From: Bifidobacterium hapali
GTDB taxonomy: Bacteria > Actinomycetota > Actinomycetes > Actinomycetales > Bifidobacteriaceae
Assembly (NCBI RefSeq): GCF_002259755.1
Contig: NZ_MWWY01000005.1
Coordinates: 1 to 64,000 of the forward strand
Length of the DNA stretch: 64,000 bases
Reading direction: 5' to 3'
In this document: one piece after another, positions 16,674 to 25,541 of the stretch
Position numbering within the stretch: the first letter of the stretch is position 1
Layout: each line of letters opens with the position of its first letter
Program-made: the position numbers and the translations under genes
Notes under the pieces: generated by a model
Told to the model about the DNA's origin: nothing
Database searches by the model: none
What the model saw: only the letters and a program-made list of their open reading frames with translations

Positions 16674-17675
16674 ATGAGTATTCTCAATACGAAGATCGAA
16701 AGGCGCTCCGCTATTGACGATCCGCATGATGCTGTTACTGCGGCGACGCGGGCTGCATCGGCGGACATCCCATTCAACCCCAAAGTACGGCAACATAAGA
16801 CAGTCGGAGACTGGGTCGTTGATATTGTTATCGCTGCACTACTCATCGGTGTTGTTATTGCCATTATTTATCCGTTATGGTTCATTGTTATCGCGTCTAT
16901 CTCCAATTCGCAGCTAGTATCTACCGGACAAGTCACGTTCTTCCCTAAGGGCCTCACTTTTGCTGGTTATCGGCGTGTATTTGAGGATGCGCGAATCTGG
17001 ACTGGCTATCGAAACACACTTCTATACTCATTCCTTGGCACTGCACTCAACTTATTGGTGACGCTCCCCTTGGCATTCTCTCTGTCGCGTCGTGAGTGGA
17101 AAGTACGTCGTGTGATTCTGTTCTTGTTCACTGTCACAATGTTCTTTGGCGGTGGCCTCATTCCAACATACTTACTGTTCGATGATCTGAACATTCTCAA
17201 CACCATGTGGGTGTTCATTCTGCCTGGAGCAGTGTCAGTGTATAACGTGATTATCGCGCGTTCATTCTTCGAAACATCTATTCCTGAGGAACTGCGTGAT
17301 GCTGCACAAATTGATGGATTATCCTACATTGGATACTTCGTCAAAGTGGTTGTGCCACTGAGCTCGGCGATCATCGCAGTTATTGCACTGTACTACTTTG
17401 TAGGTCACTGGAACGACTTCTTTACTGGTCTTGTGTATATCCGTAATGTTGACAAGTGGCCGCTGCAGAACGTACTTCAATCTATCCTGTTGGGTGCATC
17501 TACGAATACGAATATGTCGTCAATTCAAGGACTGGACGCAGTTGACCGTCAGAACTTGGTTGATCAAATCAAGTATGGTGTCATTATTGTTTCTACATTG
17601 CCATTGCTCGTTATCTATCCGTTCCTGCAGAAATACTTCAACAAGGGTGTCATGATTGGAGCGGTTAAGGGCTGA
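16674..17675 (+). CDS. ABC sugar transporter permease, LplC-type
   Basis: Second permease, 333 residues. A hydrophilic N-terminal tail of about 45 residues (RKQHKTVGDW-like segment) precedes six predicted helices. The EAA-type loop is ELRDAAQIDGLSYIGYFVKV, followed by VVPLSSAIIAVIALYYFVGHWNDFF and a conserved end, KYFNKGVMIGAVKG, typical of YtcP/LplC proteins. AGGAGAAAGCC precedes the ATG, nine bases after the stop of the first permease, so both are surely co-transcribed. The module ends here at a composite hairpin. Confidence 0.92.
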   Translation: MSILNTKIERRSAIDDPHDAVTAATRAASADIPFNPKVRQHKTVGDWVVDIVIAALLIGVVIAIIYPLWFIVIASISNSQLVSTGQVTFFPKGLTFAGYRRVFEDARIWTGYRNTLLYSFLGTALNLLVTLPLAFSLSRREWKVRRVILFLFTVTMFFGGGLIPTYLLFDDLNILNTMWVFILPGAVSVYNVIIARSFFETSIPEELRDAAQIDGLSYIGYFVKVVVPLSSAIIAVIALYYFVGHWNDFFTGLVYIRNVDKWPLQNVLQSILLGASTNTNMSSIQGLDAVDRQNLVDQIKYGVIIVSTLPLLVIYPFLQKYFNKGVMIGAVKG

Positions 17676-17704
17676 TCGCTGAATCAGCATATAACGATGT
17701 GTTA

Positions 17705-17812
17705 GGCTCTGTTAAACCAGAATTGACGTGGCTCCCCTCGTCAGGGGAGCTGTCGGGCGAAACCGACTGAGGGTAGTCCGCAGACATATGTCGAATCTGG
17801 TTTAACAGAGCC
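17705..17812. repeat. composite hairpin at the permease / lactonase convergent junction
   Basis: An outer perfect 17-bp inverted repeat (17705-17721 with 17796-17812) encloses a copy of the GTGGCTCCCCTcGTCAGGGGAGC hairpin family at 17728-17750. That copy is followed by CTGTCGGGCGAAACCGACTG, a second small stem-loop. The inner part resembles intergenic repeats I know from bifidobacteria and other gut bacteria. It probably terminates both convergent genes. Confidence 0.65.
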
Positions 17813-17838
17813 ATGTGTCATGGTTGCGGCGGCGTACG

Positions 17839-19071
17839 TCAGAACACAACCGAGACAGTAGGGGAGCCGGTCGCCAGATCGGTAACGCGACGCGGCTCGC
17901 CATCAGAACTGAGCTGGAAAGCCGTCAGATGATCGGACACTTCGTTTGCAACCAACAGCAAGTTATCGATCGGCAGGATATGACGAGGACGACTGCCGCC
18001 GCAGTCAATACCATGTCCTTGCCAACCGGGTTGATCGGTTGGTGCCAAACGAGATAAACGCTCGCCATCCCATGCCAGAGCCACGATACGTTCCGTACCA
18101 CGCAGACCGACGTACGCGATACCGGTACGATTGTCCGCATTATCTGCGCAGTTGTTTCGCATAGCCGACCACGGTACAAACGCCAATGATGCTGACTGAT
18201 CACGATCAGTACCGCCGAGTTCAACGGTCTGCAGCACGCTGATACCGTCCGAGGAATCGTCAGTAGCGTTGTGCGTACGGTCTGCCTCATCGTTGTTGAC
18301 CGGGCCGAGTAGCGTGACCGTACGACCCCATTCACCGACCACCGCTACACGCCAATCGTGTGTTGGAATATGTCCGGTACGAACCGGTAGCAGGTGCATG
18401 TCGCGCGGGCCAGTGCCGGGGGTTACGGTTACTGTGCCAACGCGGGTCAACGTTCCTGCTTGCCAATGATGCACGTAGATACGGTCAGTGCCGAGATCGG
18501 TAGACAATACGCGACCATCTGGCAACGGTAGAATCCAGTGCGCATGCGGGCCCTCTTGTGCGGGTAGCGGTCCGTGACCTTCTCCGGTCAATACTTGCGT
18601 GGCTTCATGTACGGCACCGTCGCTATCAATCGGATGTACGCAGACATGACCGTCGACGTAGCACGCCACGATGAGATGTTTCGCGCCAAGATCATCCACG
18701 GCTATAGCCGCATGAGTTGGGCCGTTACCCGGCGTTGGTACGCGAGATAATTCGGTCAGGTGTAGCGTATCGTTGCTGTCGTGCTCAATGTGGAATGCGG
18801 CGATTTCGTTAGTATTCTCCAGTACGGCGTACAGGTAGTCACAGTCCCGTTCAAGCCACGATGGAGATGGGACGTCAGCCAGCAAACCGTCACGTTTGCT
18901 TAACGCAACAGATTCATGATTATCGTCTGCGTGTGTGGATGGGGGAATATGCAATGTTACGGCTTCAATGCCGGGGCAATGTGATCCATTGAGCGGTCCA
19001 AACCCGCCGATAGCAAGTGTTGCATCTGCACTCGTTGCAGATGTGATGTCATTATCAATATGTTCAGCCAT
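17839..19071 (-). CDS. lactonase family beta-propeller protein (Pgl/YbhE type)
   Basis: A 410-residue protein of the 7-bladed propeller lactonase family, known for 6-phosphogluconolactonases. Diagnostic segments are YLYAVLENTNEIAAF, GNGPTHAAIAVDD, EGPHAHWILPLPDGRVLSTD, LGTDRIYVHH, GTGPRDMHLLP and GHGIDCGGSRPRHILP. There is no signal peptide. I set the start at 19071 (MAEHIDND); the frame extends to 19143 but that part runs through a repeat cluster and has no ribosome binding site. It would open a sugar lactone in the cytosol; the true substrate is not determined and many family members are unassigned. Confidence 0.8.
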   Translation of the reverse strand: MAEHIDNDITSATSADATLAIGGFGPLNGSHCPGIEAVTLHIPPSTHADDNHESVALSKRDGLLADVPSPSWLERDCDYLYAVLENTNEIAAFHIEHDSNDTLHLTELSRVPTPGNGPTHAAIAVDDLGAKHLIVACYVDGHVCVHPIDSDGAVHEATQVLTGEGHGPLPAQEGPHAHWILPLPDGRVLSTDLGTDRIYVHHWQAGTLTRVGTVTVTPGTGPRDMHLLPVRTGHIPTHDWRVAVVGEWGRTVTLLGPVNNDEADRTHNATDDSSDGISVLQTVELGGTDRDQSASLAFVPWSAMRNNCADNADNRTGIAYVGLRGTERIVALAWDGERLSRLAPTDQPGWQGHGIDCGGSRPRHILPIDNLLLVANEVSDHLTAFQLSSDGEPRRVTDLATGSPTVSVVF

Positions 19072-19125
19072 GCCATCTAATCTACCGCGATATATGGTTT
19101 CATCATGCTGTGTATCGCGTGTATC

Positions 19126-19234
19126 AAGCGTAACTGCGCGCAATAGTCGACCTTGCGCGCACTTACGCTTGATTTCAGCGTAAAAAACGAGCGTAACTGC
19201 GCGCGAGTGTGATTATTGCGCGCAGTTACGCTCG
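19126..19234. repeat. four-unit inverted repeat cluster between purL and the lactonase gene
   Basis: The unit AGCGTAACTGCGCGC occurs twice on the plus strand (19127-19141, 19190-19204) and twice inverted (19155-19169 with one mismatch, 19218-19232). Units 3 and 4 form a perfect 17-bp stem (19188-19204 with 19218-19234). The second hairpin could terminate purL transcription, but two hairpins sharing one unit are more than a terminator needs. Confidence 0.7.
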
Positions 19235-19310
19235 TATTCCACAGTAGGTTCGTTGTTGTATTGGTGACTTCCATATCGTTATGAGGGATGGGGAAGTCAC
19301 CAATACCGCA

Positions 19311-22300
19311 TTAAGCGGCGAAGTACTCGACGCCCGCCTCGAACAGTGGCTGATACTTGTTGCCGGGCACATTTACATACAGGCCGTTGCCGGAACGCTC
19401 CGAGTGACCCATCTTGCCAAACACGCGGCCGTCCGGGCTAGTGATGCCCTCGATTGCCAGCAGCGAACCGTTCGGGTTCACTGCAAGATCCATGCCGGGC
19501 ACGCCCGACTCGTCCACATACTGCGTGGCGATCTGACCATTGGCCTTCAGCATATCCAGCACCGGTTCGGACGCCACGAAACGACCTTCGCCGTGACTGA
19601 TCGCCACCGTATGAATGTCACCAACGTTCGTACGAGCCAGCCAAGGGGACAGATTCGACGCGACGCGCGTACGTACCAGACGACTCTGGTGACGGCCGAT
19701 CGTGTTGAACGTCAACGTCGGACATTCGGCGGTCATCGGCACAATATCGCCGTACGGCACCAGACCCAGCTTGATAAGGGCTTGGAAACCGTTGCAAATA
19801 CCGAGCATCAAACCGTCACGGTTCTTGAGCAGGTCACGTACCGCTTCGGTGACGGCCGGAGCGCGGAAGAACGCGGTGATAAACTTCGCGGAACCATCCG
19901 GCTCATCGCCGCCCGAGAAGCCGCCCGGAATCATCACGATCTGGCTGTGCTTAATCTCATCAGCCAGTGCTGCAGTCGATTCAGCGACGGCTTCCGGCGT
20001 GAGATTATTCACGATCAGCGTCGACACATCCGCGCCTGCGCGCTCGAACGCGGCAGCTGAATCGTATTCGCAGTTGTTACCCGGGAATACTGGGATTACG
20101 ACGTGCGGGCGCGCAACTGGAGTGCCGACATATACGGTCTTCTTCGGTGTCTCAAACGTAACAGTTTCCGTGGTTGCGCCAGCGTCCGCACCCTGAGAAC
20201 GGTAAGGGAATACTGATTCGATACCGGACTCCCACGCTTCCTGTACGTCGTCCAGATCAATCGTCTCGCCGACGGCACGCAGCTCGTAAGCCGCAGTCGT
20301 CGTACCAATCTCGCCGATTTCGACAAGGTTGGACGCAGCCGGGAGCTTCGCGTTATCTGCAAGCTCGATAATGAACGAGCCGTATGCAGGAGTGAACAGA
20401 TCGTCTGCAGCAATACCATCATTGAGCGTTACGCCAATGCGATTGCCGAGCGTCATCTTGAACAACGCTTCCGCAGTTGCACCGTAACCCGGAGTGGACA
20501 CGGCCAGTGCATCGTGGAAATCGACAAGCTCTTCGACCAGCGAGAACGCTTCAAGCAGCGCATCCTTGTCCGGTGTTAGACCGTCGGCCAGATAACGCGG
20601 CGCAATACGCACGACACGATGATCTGCACCCTTGAATTCTGGCGACGTAGCGCGCTTCATGTTGCCTACGGCCACGGCGAACGAGATCAGGGTTGGTGGC
20701 ACATCGAGATGCTCGAACGTGCCGGACATTGAGTCTTTGCCGCCGATCGCGCCCGCGCCGAGATCAATCTGCGCCATGAGCGCGCCAAGCACGGCAGCAG
20801 TAGGCTTGCCCCAACGTTCCGGCTCATCGCGTAGCTTCTCGAAATACTCTTGGAAGCTCAGGTATGCCTTCTCATGCTCGAAGCCAGCGGCCACGAGCTT
20901 AGACAGTGACTCGACCACCGACAGGTATGCGCCGGTAAACTGGTTCGCGCTCATGATGTACGGGTTGAAACCCCACGCCATCGCGGACGCAGTGGTCGTC
21001 TCACCGAATACCGGGAACTTGGCGACCATCGCCTCGTTCGGGGTGAGCTGACGGCGACCGCCGAACGGCATAAGCACAGTGCCCGCGCCGATCGTGGAGT
21101 CGAAACGCTCCGACAGGCCCTTATTCGAGGCGACATTGAGATCGGTGACCACCGCGTGTAGGCGTTCGGCGAGTGAACCTTCACGCCAAGCAGCCGGCGT
21201 TTCATAGGCGTGCTGTTCTTCGACGTGAACAACCTGATGCTTTGACGCGCCGTTTGAAGCGAGGAATTCGCGCGACAAGTTGACAATCTCGTCGCCATTC
21301 CACGTCATCACCATGCGCGGATCTTCAGTGACGGTTGCGATAACAGTCGCCTCAAGGTTCTCTTCGCGCGCGTAACCGAGGAACTCGTCCACGTCATCGG
21401 CAGCCACGTCCACGGCCATACGCTCCTGCGATTCGGAAATCGCAAGTTCAGTGCCGTCAAGACCCTCATACTTCTTCGGAACCGTGTTGAGATCAACATA
21501 CAGTCCGTCCGCAAGCTCACCAACGGCAACAGACACGCCGCCGGCGCCGAAATCGTTGCAACGCTTGATCAGGCGGCATGCGTCACCGCGACGGAACAGA
21601 CGCTGCAACTTGCGTTCGACCGGTGCATTACCCTTCTGCACTTCCGCGCCGTCGAGCTCAAGAGACTCGACATTATGCGCCTTGGATGCACCCGTCGCAC
21701 CGCCGATGCCATCGCGGCCGGTGCGGCCGCCGAGCAGAATGATCTTGTCTCCCGGAGCTGGGGTTTCACGGCGTACGTGATCGGCTGGGGTGGCGGCTAC
21801 GACCGCACCCACTTCCATGCGTTTAGCCACGTATCCTGGGTGGTAGATCTCATCGACCTGGCCGGTTGCGAGGCCAATCTGGTTGCCGTATGAGCTGTAG
21901 CCGGCCGCGGCGGTGGTCACGAGCTTGCGCTGCGGGAGTTTGCCTTCGAGCGTGTCAGCGACCGGAACTGTCGGATCAGCGGCACCGGTGACGCGCATCG
22001 CCTGATACACATAGGAGCGGCCAGACAGAGGATCGCGGATGCAGCCGCCGATGCAAGTTGCTGCGCCACCGAACGGTTCGATTTCGGTGGGATGATTGTG
22101 CGTTTCGTTCTTGAACAGGAACAGCCAGTCCTGATTCTCCCCATTGACGTCAACCTTGACCTTGACGGTACAAGCGTTGATTTCCTCGGATTCATCGAGA
22201 CCGGTCAGGATGCCGTTCTTCTTGAGCCATTTTGCGCCGATGGTGCCCATATCCATCAGACAGACGGGCTTGCTATCGCGGCCCAGTTCGTGACGGATTG

Positions 22301-23051
22301 CCAGATAACGCTCGAATGCAGCCTTGACAGTCGCATCGTCGATCGTGACTTCGTCAAGTTCGGTACCGAACGTCGTGTGACGGCAATGATCAGACCAGTA
22401 TGTGTCAATAACCTTGATCTCGGTGATTGTCGGTTCGCGATGCTCCGCCGTGAAATACTGCTGGCAGAACTCAAGATCAGCTAAATCCATCGCAAGGCCA
22501 CGCTCATCAATGAACTGTTGAGCGGCGGCCGCATCCATTTCATTGAAACCAGCGATAACTTCGACTTTGCCCGGGGTGGGAACGGCGGTTTTCAGCGTTT
22601 GCTTCGTGTCGAGCGATGCTTCACGAGCCTCGACCGGATTGATGACATAATGCTTGATCGCGTCTACATCAGCATCGGTGAGATCGCCTTCGAGTGCATA
22701 GACCTTGGCGGAGCGCACGGTCGGACGTTCACCCTGCGAAATCAACTGAATGCATTCGCTTGCCGAGTCGGCGCGCTGATCAAACTGACCGGGCAGAAAC
22801 TCGGTGGCAAACACTGTTGCATTGCCAAAATCAGGAAGATCATTGGATACATTATCAACCTGCGGCTCGCTGAACACGGTAGGCGTGGCTTTGTTAAACA
22901 GCTCCTGGCTGATACCTTCCACGTCGTAACGGTTCACGATGCGCACGGATTGAAGTGCGGTAATGCCGAGGATAGTGCGCAGTTCACCGGCGAGCTGCTG
23001 TGCCTCGACGTCAAAGCCGGGCTTCTTCTCCACGTACACGCGGAAAACCAT
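19311..23051 (-). CDS. purL: phosphoribosylformylglycinamidine synthase, large single-chain form
   Basis: Fourth step of purine synthesis: FGAR + glutamine + ATP to FGAM. The 1246-residue chain combines a PurS-like N-terminus (MVFRVYVEKKPGF), the synthetase core (SDHCRHTTF, FKNETHNHPTEIEPFGGAAT, GGRTGRDGIGGATGAS, GGKDSMSGTF) and a C-terminal glutaminase with the nucleophile in LMLGICNGFQALIKLG (near residue 1085) and HGEGRF near the end. Most Gram-positives split these into PurS, PurL and PurQ; the fused form fits bifidobacteria. The ATG at 23051 follows GAAAGGAA. It is the last gene of a leftward purT-purC-purL run, 70 bases after purC across a small hairpin. Confidence 0.97.
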   Translation of the reverse strand: MVFRVYVEKKPGFDVEAQQLAGELRTILGITALQSVRIVNRYDVEGISQELFNKATPTVFSEPQVDNVSNDLPDFGNATVFATEFLPGQFDQRADSASECIQLISQGERPTVRSAKVYALEGDLTDADVDAIKHYVINPVEAREASLDTKQTLKTAVPTPGKVEVIAGFNEMDAAAAQQFIDERGLAMDLADLEFCQQYFTAEHREPTITEIKVIDTYWSDHCRHTTFGTELDEVTIDDATVKAAFERYLAIRHELGRDSKPVCLMDMGTIGAKWLKKNGILTGLDESEEINACTVKVKVDVNGENQDWLFLFKNETHNHPTEIEPFGGAATCIGGCIRDPLSGRSYVYQAMRVTGAADPTVPVADTLEGKLPQRKLVTTAAAGYSSYGNQIGLATGQVDEIYHPGYVAKRMEVGAVVAATPADHVRRETPAPGDKIILLGGRTGRDGIGGATGASKAHNVESLELDGAEVQKGNAPVERKLQRLFRRGDACRLIKRCNDFGAGGVSVAVGELADGLYVDLNTVPKKYEGLDGTELAISESQERMAVDVAADDVDEFLGYAREENLEATVIATVTEDPRMVMTWNGDEIVNLSREFLASNGASKHQVVHVEEQHAYETPAAWREGSLAERLHAVVTDLNVASNKGLSERFDSTIGAGTVLMPFGGRRQLTPNEAMVAKFPVFGETTTASAMAWGFNPYIMSANQFTGAYLSVVESLSKLVAAGFEHEKAYLSFQEYFEKLRDEPERWGKPTAAVLGALMAQIDLGAGAIGGKDSMSGTFEHLDVPPTLISFAVAVGNMKRATSPEFKGADHRVVRIAPRYLADGLTPDKDALLEAFSLVEELVDFHDALAVSTPGYGATAEALFKMTLGNRIGVTLNDGIAADDLFTPAYGSFIIELADNAKLPAASNLVEIGEIGTTTAAYELRAVGETIDLDDVQEAWESGIESVFPYRSQGADAGATTETVTFETPKKTVYVGTPVARPHVVIPVFPGNNCEYDSAAAFERAGADVSTLIVNNLTPEAVAESTAALADEIKHSQIVMIPGGFSGGDEPDGSAKFITAFFRAPAVTEAVRDLLKNRDGLMLGICNGFQALIKLGLVPYGDIVPMTAECPTLTFNTIGRHQSRLVRTRVASNLSPWLARTNVGDIHTVAISHGEGRFVASEPVLDMLKANGQIATQYVDESGVPGMDLAVNPNGSLLAIEGITSPDGRVFGKMGHSERSGNGLYVNVPGNKYQPLFEAGVEYFAA

Positions 23052-23081
23052 AGGATTCCTTTCTTGCAAACGTAACGAAAA

Positions 23082-23111
23082 TCGGCTCCCTCTTAAGTTA
23101 GGGGGAGCCGA
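23082..23111 (-). terminator. small hairpin between purC and purL
   Basis: A 9-bp stem (23082-23090 with 23103-23111) and a 12-base loop lie in the 69-base gap. It may attenuate read-through or stabilise the purC message; no U-tract follows. Confidence 0.5.
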
Positions 23112-23120
23112 GGTGCATTA

Positions 23121-23870
23121 TCAGTCGACGTCAATGCCTTCGGACTTGGCAAGTTCAACAAGACGTGATTCGATCTCCTCATATGCGGGGATGATCGAGC
23201 CAAGTCCGCGACGGAACAGGTCCTTGTCAAGATGCTCGACCTTGCCAGAGTGATCGCGCTGATCCCACAGACGGCAGGAATCCGGCGTGATCTCATCGGC
23301 CAGCAACAGGGTGCCGTCCGAAGCACGGCCCATTTCAATCTTGAAATCAACGAGCTTGACGTCGATCTTTGCGAAAATGTCGATCAGCGCTTCATTGATG
23401 CGGCGGGCCAGCGGAGCGATCTCAGCGAGATCTTCACGTGTGCACACACCGAGAGCGACCAGATCGTCATCGTTCACGAACGGGTCGTGCAGCTCGTCGT
23501 TCTTCAGGAAGTATTCGAGCACCGGCTCCTTGAGCGGCAGACCTTCTTCAACGCCCAAGCGTGAGCAGAAATGGCCTGCGGCAGTGTTGCGCAGCACGAT
23601 CTCGAGCGGGAACATGTCCATCTTGCGCACCAGCTGGGCGGTGTCGTTCACACGCTTGACGAGATGGCTGTTGATGCCGCGAGCCTTGAGCAGATCAAAG
23701 ATAATCGTGGTGATGAGGTTGTTCAGACGGCCTTTACCGGTGAAATCTTCCTTCTTTTCACCGTCGCCGGCCGTTGCGGTGTTCTTGTATTCAACCCACA
23801 GAATCTCTGGGTCATCGGTTGCGTACAGCTGCTTGGCCTTGCCCTCGTAGAGCTTTTCCAGTTTCTCCAT
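23121..23870 (-). CDS. purC: SAICAR synthetase
   Basis: PurC condenses CAIR with aspartate using ATP. The 249-residue length and segments [63 protein letters not shown] and [15 protein letters not shown] match the family. AAAGG lies upstream of the ATG at 23870. It follows purT in the same direction, but a 162-bp nested palindrome fills the gap between them, so purC may have its own promoter or be controlled by that structure. Confidence 0.97.
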   Translation of the reverse strand: MEKLEKLYEGKAKQLYATDDPEILWVEYKNTATAGDGEKKEDFTGKGRLNNLITTIIFDLLKARGINSHLVKRVNDTAQLVRKMDMFPLEIVLRNTAAGHFCSRLGVEEGLPLKEPVLEYFLKNDELHDPFVNDDDLVALGVCTREDLAEIAPLARRINEALIDIFAKIDVKLVDFKIEMGRASDGTLLLADEITPDSCRLWDQRDHSGKVEHLDKDLFRRGLGSIIPAYEEIESRLVELAKSEGIDVD

Positions 23871-23938
23871 GATCGCCTTTCAAATCAGCGGAATAACGGT
23901 AAAAGGGTACCAATAAAGGGCTACAACCGACACTCGTT

Positions 23939-24100
23939 GCAGCGAATCATTCTCAATAACAAAAGTGTGAGCCGAACGAACAAAATCGCTCAAATGAACA
24001 AACCTCATAATCGTTGAAATTTCAACGATTATGCATGAATAAATGTGCGATTGGGTGAACGGTAAGCCTCACACTTTTCTTATTGAGAATGATTCGCTGC
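23939..24100. repeat. 162-bp nested palindrome between purT and purC
   Basis: Outer arms 23939-23971 and 24068-24100 are 33 bases long with one mismatch. The centre, 24006-24033, is a perfect 28-base palindrome (CATAATCGTTGAAA plus its complement). The two intermediate stretches are each exactly 34 bases and only partly complementary, so the whole looks like one long palindrome whose flanks have decayed. The right arm ends one base before the purT stop codon. Confidence 0.85.
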
Positions 24101-24101
24101 A

Positions 24102-25397
24102 CTAGCGCACAGTAATTTCAAGCCTATCGGCCACACGGTCGGCCTTGGCACGGGCATCAGCCTCGCTATCGCCAATCGCCAAGGCAACCGCCATGCGACG
24201 ATGACCGTGGACCTCAGGCTTAGCAAAAATACGCAGGTCGGTGTTCGGCTCAGCTAGCGCGTTAGCAACATGAGTAAATTCGGCCTCGCCATCGCCAGAC
24301 ACGACGATCGCGTGACTTGCGGCGACTGTCCCGTCTGGGATTGATAAAGTCACATGGTCGGCGGTGATCGGCAATCCCAAAATTGCGCGTGCGTGCAGTG
24401 CAAACTCGCTTAAGCGCTGTGAAATCAACGTCACCATACCAGTATCGTGCGGGCGTGGCGAAACCTCGTTGAACAGAACTGAACCATCTTTCAATACAAA
24501 TAATTCCACGCCGAACACGCCCCAACCATGCTCGCCGGTCGCTGTAGCTTTGGCAACCAGCCCTTTCACGGCACGGCGCGCAATCGACTGAGCCTTGGCC
24601 AACACCGTGTTATCAGCTGCGGCTGGTTGCCATGACTCGCGATAGTCTCCAGACTCTTGGCGTTGACCAATCGGCGCACAGGTGACAATGCCCGCCGACG
24701 AGCTCACCGTCAGCACTGTCAACTCATAGTCAAGCGGCGCCAACGCTTCGACGATCACGCGTGACACGTCGCCTTCGCCAGCCGCGCGGCGACCCTCCTG
24801 CGCTTCGATCCACGCTGCGTCAATCGCATCCGCCGATCGCACAATCGACTGGCCATGACCCGACGAACTCATCACCGGTTTGACCACGCACGGATAGCCA
24901 ATCACATCCGCACCCTCGCGCAACTCGGCCAGTGAGCCAGCAAAACGGTACGGTGTCGTCGGCAAACCAAGTTCTTCATGAGCGAGCACGCGCAGACGTT
25001 CTCGATCCATGCAAATCGCGGCAATCTCAGCACTCGGTACCACTTGGATACCGCGCGCAGCTGCTTCAGCCAGTTCACTTGTGGCGATTGCTTCGATCTC
25101 TGGCACAATAATATCCGGCTGAATCTCGTCAAACAGCGCACGCAACTCGGCTGCATTTGCCATATCGAGTACGCGGTATTCATGTGCTACCTGCTGGGCA
25201 GGTGCGCCCGCGTACGAATCAGCTGCGCACACCCACGCGCCGAGTCGCATGAGTTCGATAGTGACTTCTTTGCCAAGCTCGCCCGCGCCAAGGAACAGTA
25301 CGCGCGTCGGATGTGCGCCGAGCGGCGTGCCAAGCGGGCGGTCTGCAGAGTCGGGAACGGAAGTCATGACAATGGGGGAAACGTTCATATCACTCAT
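24102..25397 (-). CDS. purT: formate-dependent GAR transformylase (PurT)
   Basis: ATP-grasp enzyme converting GAR to FGAR with formate. The product, about 431 residues, shows RPLGTPLG, RVLFLGAGELGKEVTIELMR, KPVMSSSGHGQS (ATP-binding loop), GVFGVELFVLKDGSVLFNEV and SPRPHDTGMVTLISQ, then the C-terminal HGHRRMAVALAIGDSEADAR. Several in-frame ATGs exist (25406, 25403, 25397, 25388 and 25367); I take 25397, with GGGC just upstream, but the exact start is uncertain. The frame is open further but runs into the 33-bp hairpin at 25436-25505. PurT supplies an alternative to folate-dependent PurN. Confidence 0.95.
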   Translation of the reverse strand: MSDMNVSPIVMTSVPDSADRPLGTPLGAHPTRVLFLGAGELGKEVTIELMRLGAWVCAADSYAGAPAQQVAHEYRVLDMANAAELRALFDEIQPDIIVPEIEAIATSELAEAAARGIQVVPSAEIAAICMDRERLRVLAHEELGLPTTPYRFAGSLAELREGADVIGYPCVVKPVMSSSGHGQSIVRSADAIDAAWIEAQEGRRAAGEGDVSRVIVEALAPLDYELTVLTVSSSAGIVTCAPIGQRQESGDYRESWQPAAADNTVLAKAQSIARRAVKGLVAKATATGEHGWGVFGVELFVLKDGSVLFNEVSPRPHDTGMVTLISQRLSEFALHARAILGLPITADHVTLSIPDGTVAASHAIVVSGDGEAEFTHVANALAEPNTDLRIFAKPEVHGHRRMAVALAIGDSEADARAKADRVADRLEITVR

Positions 25398-25435
25398 GCC
25401 CATCATTGTGCCATGTGCTGCCGTCCAGTACCCCG

Positions 25436-25505
25436 GCTGTGCTGCGTGGCGGTTTTCTCTCGCTGAGACTGCTCTCAGCGAGAGAAAACCGCCACGCAGC
25501 ACAGC
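25436..25505. repeat. 33-bp perfect hairpin in a divergent promoter region
   Basis: Arms 25436-25468 and 25473-25505 are perfectly complementary around a CTGC loop. The arm contains GTGGCGGTTTTCTCTCGCTGA, broken here as GTGGCGG / TTTTCTCTC / GCTGA, which recurs in the five-copy array at 28206-28507. It lies between divergent purT and the glycosyltransferase gene, so it is not in terminator position. Confidence 0.85.
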
Positions 25506-25541
25506 TATAGATGCGGTCGGTGGCGGCGATAATATAGGCTA

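Noticed and set aside
23939-24100. Fur/Zur box in the purT-purC gap
   Set aside because: AATCATTCTCAATAA in the arms resembles a metalloregulator site, but it is part of a longer repeat and the flanking genes are purine genes; symmetry of the site itself is poor.
24102-25397. PurK instead of PurT
   Set aside because: The SSSGHGQS loop, RPLGTPLG start and SPRPHDTGMVTLISQ block are PurT-specific.
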